A model generated the notes under the pieces. It was not told the origin of the DNA. It worked only from the letters and a program-made list of their open reading frames with translations, and made no database searches. The position numbers and the translations under genes were made by a program. Positions 56,364 to 57,103 of a stretch of DNA of 57,103 bases are shown here, piece after piece; position 1 is the stretch's first letter; every line of letters begins with the position of its first letter. The DNA is from Neorhizobium sp. SHOUNA12A (GTDB lineage: Bacteria; Pseudomonadota; Alphaproteobacteria; Rhizobiales; Rhizobiaceae), in assembly GCF_023006505.1 (NCBI RefSeq), contig NZ_JALBGV010000037.1, positions 1 to 57,103 of the forward strand, read 5' to 3'.

Positions 56364-57103
56364 TTACTCCGCCGCAGCCTGGAAATTGTTGCGGGCCAAT
56401 GCCGAGCATTCAGCCATGACGGCCGAAGCGCGAGCGATCGGGTTCGTCAAATAGAAGTCTTTGATCGGCGACGCAAACCCGGACTTGGTCATACCACCGG
56501 CTTTTTGGCCAAGTGCGGCAATTTCGTTCACCGAGCCCGCTGCAATCTCGTCGACGGCGGCGAAATGCGGGTAGTCGGCATAGAGTTTTGCCCGTAGGGC
56601 GCTCAGCGAATCGAAAGGCAGCTTGTTTCCGAGCACGTCGGAGAGCGCGCGAATGATCGCCCAGTCTTCGCGAGCCTCGCCGGGCGCGAAGCCGGCGCGG
56701 TTGCCCATCTGGACGCGGCCTTCGGTATTGACCCAGGTGCCGGACTTTTCCGTATAGGCCGCCCCCGGCAGGATGACGTCGGCATTGTGCGCGCCGGCAT
56801 CGCCGTGGCTGCCGATATAGACGGTGAACTTGGCGCCCTTCTTCGAGAAGTCGAGTTCGTCGGCACCGAGCAGGAAGAGAACGTCCATGCCGGTCAGCTG
56901 GGCGCTGGCATTGGCGCCGCTCGCACCCGGGACGAAGCCGAGGTCGAGGCCGCCGACGCGGGCAGCGGCGGTGTGAAGCACGGAAAAGCCGTTCAACTCG
57001 TACGTCAGCGCGCACACAGAGCAGGCAATCAGGTCGGACGCGTCCAGCATCGACGCGCCATCAGGAAGTGAGAGAGACCCCAGCCCTAATATTATAATAG
57101 TAT
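56364..57103 (-). CDS. nuoG: NADH-quinone oxidoreductase subunit G, C-terminal part (5' end outside window)
   Basis: The frame is open to the right edge, about 246 codons. It matches the molybdopterin-oxidoreductase-like C-terminus of Nuo[65 protein letters not shown] and [24 protein letters not shown]. The N-terminal FeS domains are outside. The outermost residues (from the edge to about 57000) read [13 protein letters not shown], then [20 protein letters not shown], which fits the expected region poorly, and the last 20 bases are nearly all A/T; this may be end-of-contig error. Confidence 0.9.
   Translation of the reverse strand, partial: TIIILGLGSLSLPDGASMLDASDLIACSVCALTYELNGFSVLHTAAARVGGLDLGFVPGASGANASAQLTGMDVLFLLGADELDFSKKGAKFTVYIGSHGDAGAHNADVILPGAAYTEKSGTWVNTEGRVQMGNRAGFAPGEAREDWAIIRALSDVLGNKLPFDSLSALRAKLYADYPHFAAVDEIAAGSVNEIAALGQKAGGMTKSGFASPIKDFYLTNPIARASAVMAECSALARNNFQAAAE

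Overview
The window is a GC-rich, densely coded stretch of core chromosome from an alphaproteobacterium, almost certainly Rhizobiaceae (Rhizobium/Agrobacterium/Neorhizobium type). Three things point there: gene content and order (accBC-aat, gatCAB, pyrB-pyrC', topA-rnr, rpmG-pleD-divK, dnaE-lolDC-proS, rnj-birA-nuo), alphaproteobacterial families (DUF2155, DUF983, DUF1467, DUF3572, an NDUFA12 homologue, RNase J beside RNase E), and perfect matches to the alphaproteobacterial CtrA (TTAA-N7-TTAAC) and LexA (GTTC-N7-GTTC) sites. I see no rRNA, tRNA, CRISPR array, prophage or insertion sequence. The genus call is from memory of synteny, not a search.

Layout. 1-4.9 kb (+): 3' end of RNase E with terminator, a periplasmic DsbA-like oxidoreductase, aroQ-accB-accC and aat. 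4.9-12.7 kb (mostly -): DUF2155, an NDUFA12 homologue, three GNAT acetyltransferases, gatB, a YjhX-type toxin (+), gatA-gatC and a metallo-hydrolase. 12.8-17.8 kb: ruvX, a two-gene operon of small membrane proteins behind a perfect CtrA site, a truncated haemoglobin, a TetR/AEC-transporter divergent pair and an AidB-like acyl-CoA dehydrogenase. 18-30 kb (+): pyrB with a catalytically dead dihydroorotase partner, plsY, dprA, topA, rnr, DUF983, a Nudix hydrolase, an MFS transporter and rpmG. 30.1-30.9 kb is a gene-free stretch with palindromes. 30.9-37.2 kb: the pleD/divK cell-cycle pair, DUF3572 plus a HAD-like protein, a GNAT, an SOS-boxed dinB and an L,D-transpeptidase. 37.2-57.1 kb (all -): dnaE1 preceded by a 28-codon membrane micro-ORF, lolDC, proS, DUF1467, methylmalonyl-CoA epimerase, rnj, birA and nuoN-M-L-K-J-I-H-G, running off the window inside nuoG.

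Most genes are housekeeping: fatty-acid precursor supply (accBC with the biotin ligase birA 45 kb away), translation (gatCAB, proS, aat, rpmG), RNA decay (RNases E, R, J), replication and repair (dnaE1, topA, ruvX, dprA, dinB), cell-cycle signalling (divK, pleD) and respiration (nuo plus the NDUFA12-like assembly factor).

The most promising unexplained features are: (a) the 28-aa single-span micropeptide at 40866-40952, whose TTGACT-N17-CAAAAT promoter is covered by two near-consensus LexA boxes, which is the layout expected of an SOS-induced membrane checkpoint peptide; (b) the CtrA-boxed 56-aa membrane protein translationally coupled to a DUF6105-like protein; (c) a roughly 20-residue in-frame insertion with foreign-looking codon use inside gatB; (d) a structured RNA candidate with a strong terminator at 45001-45190.
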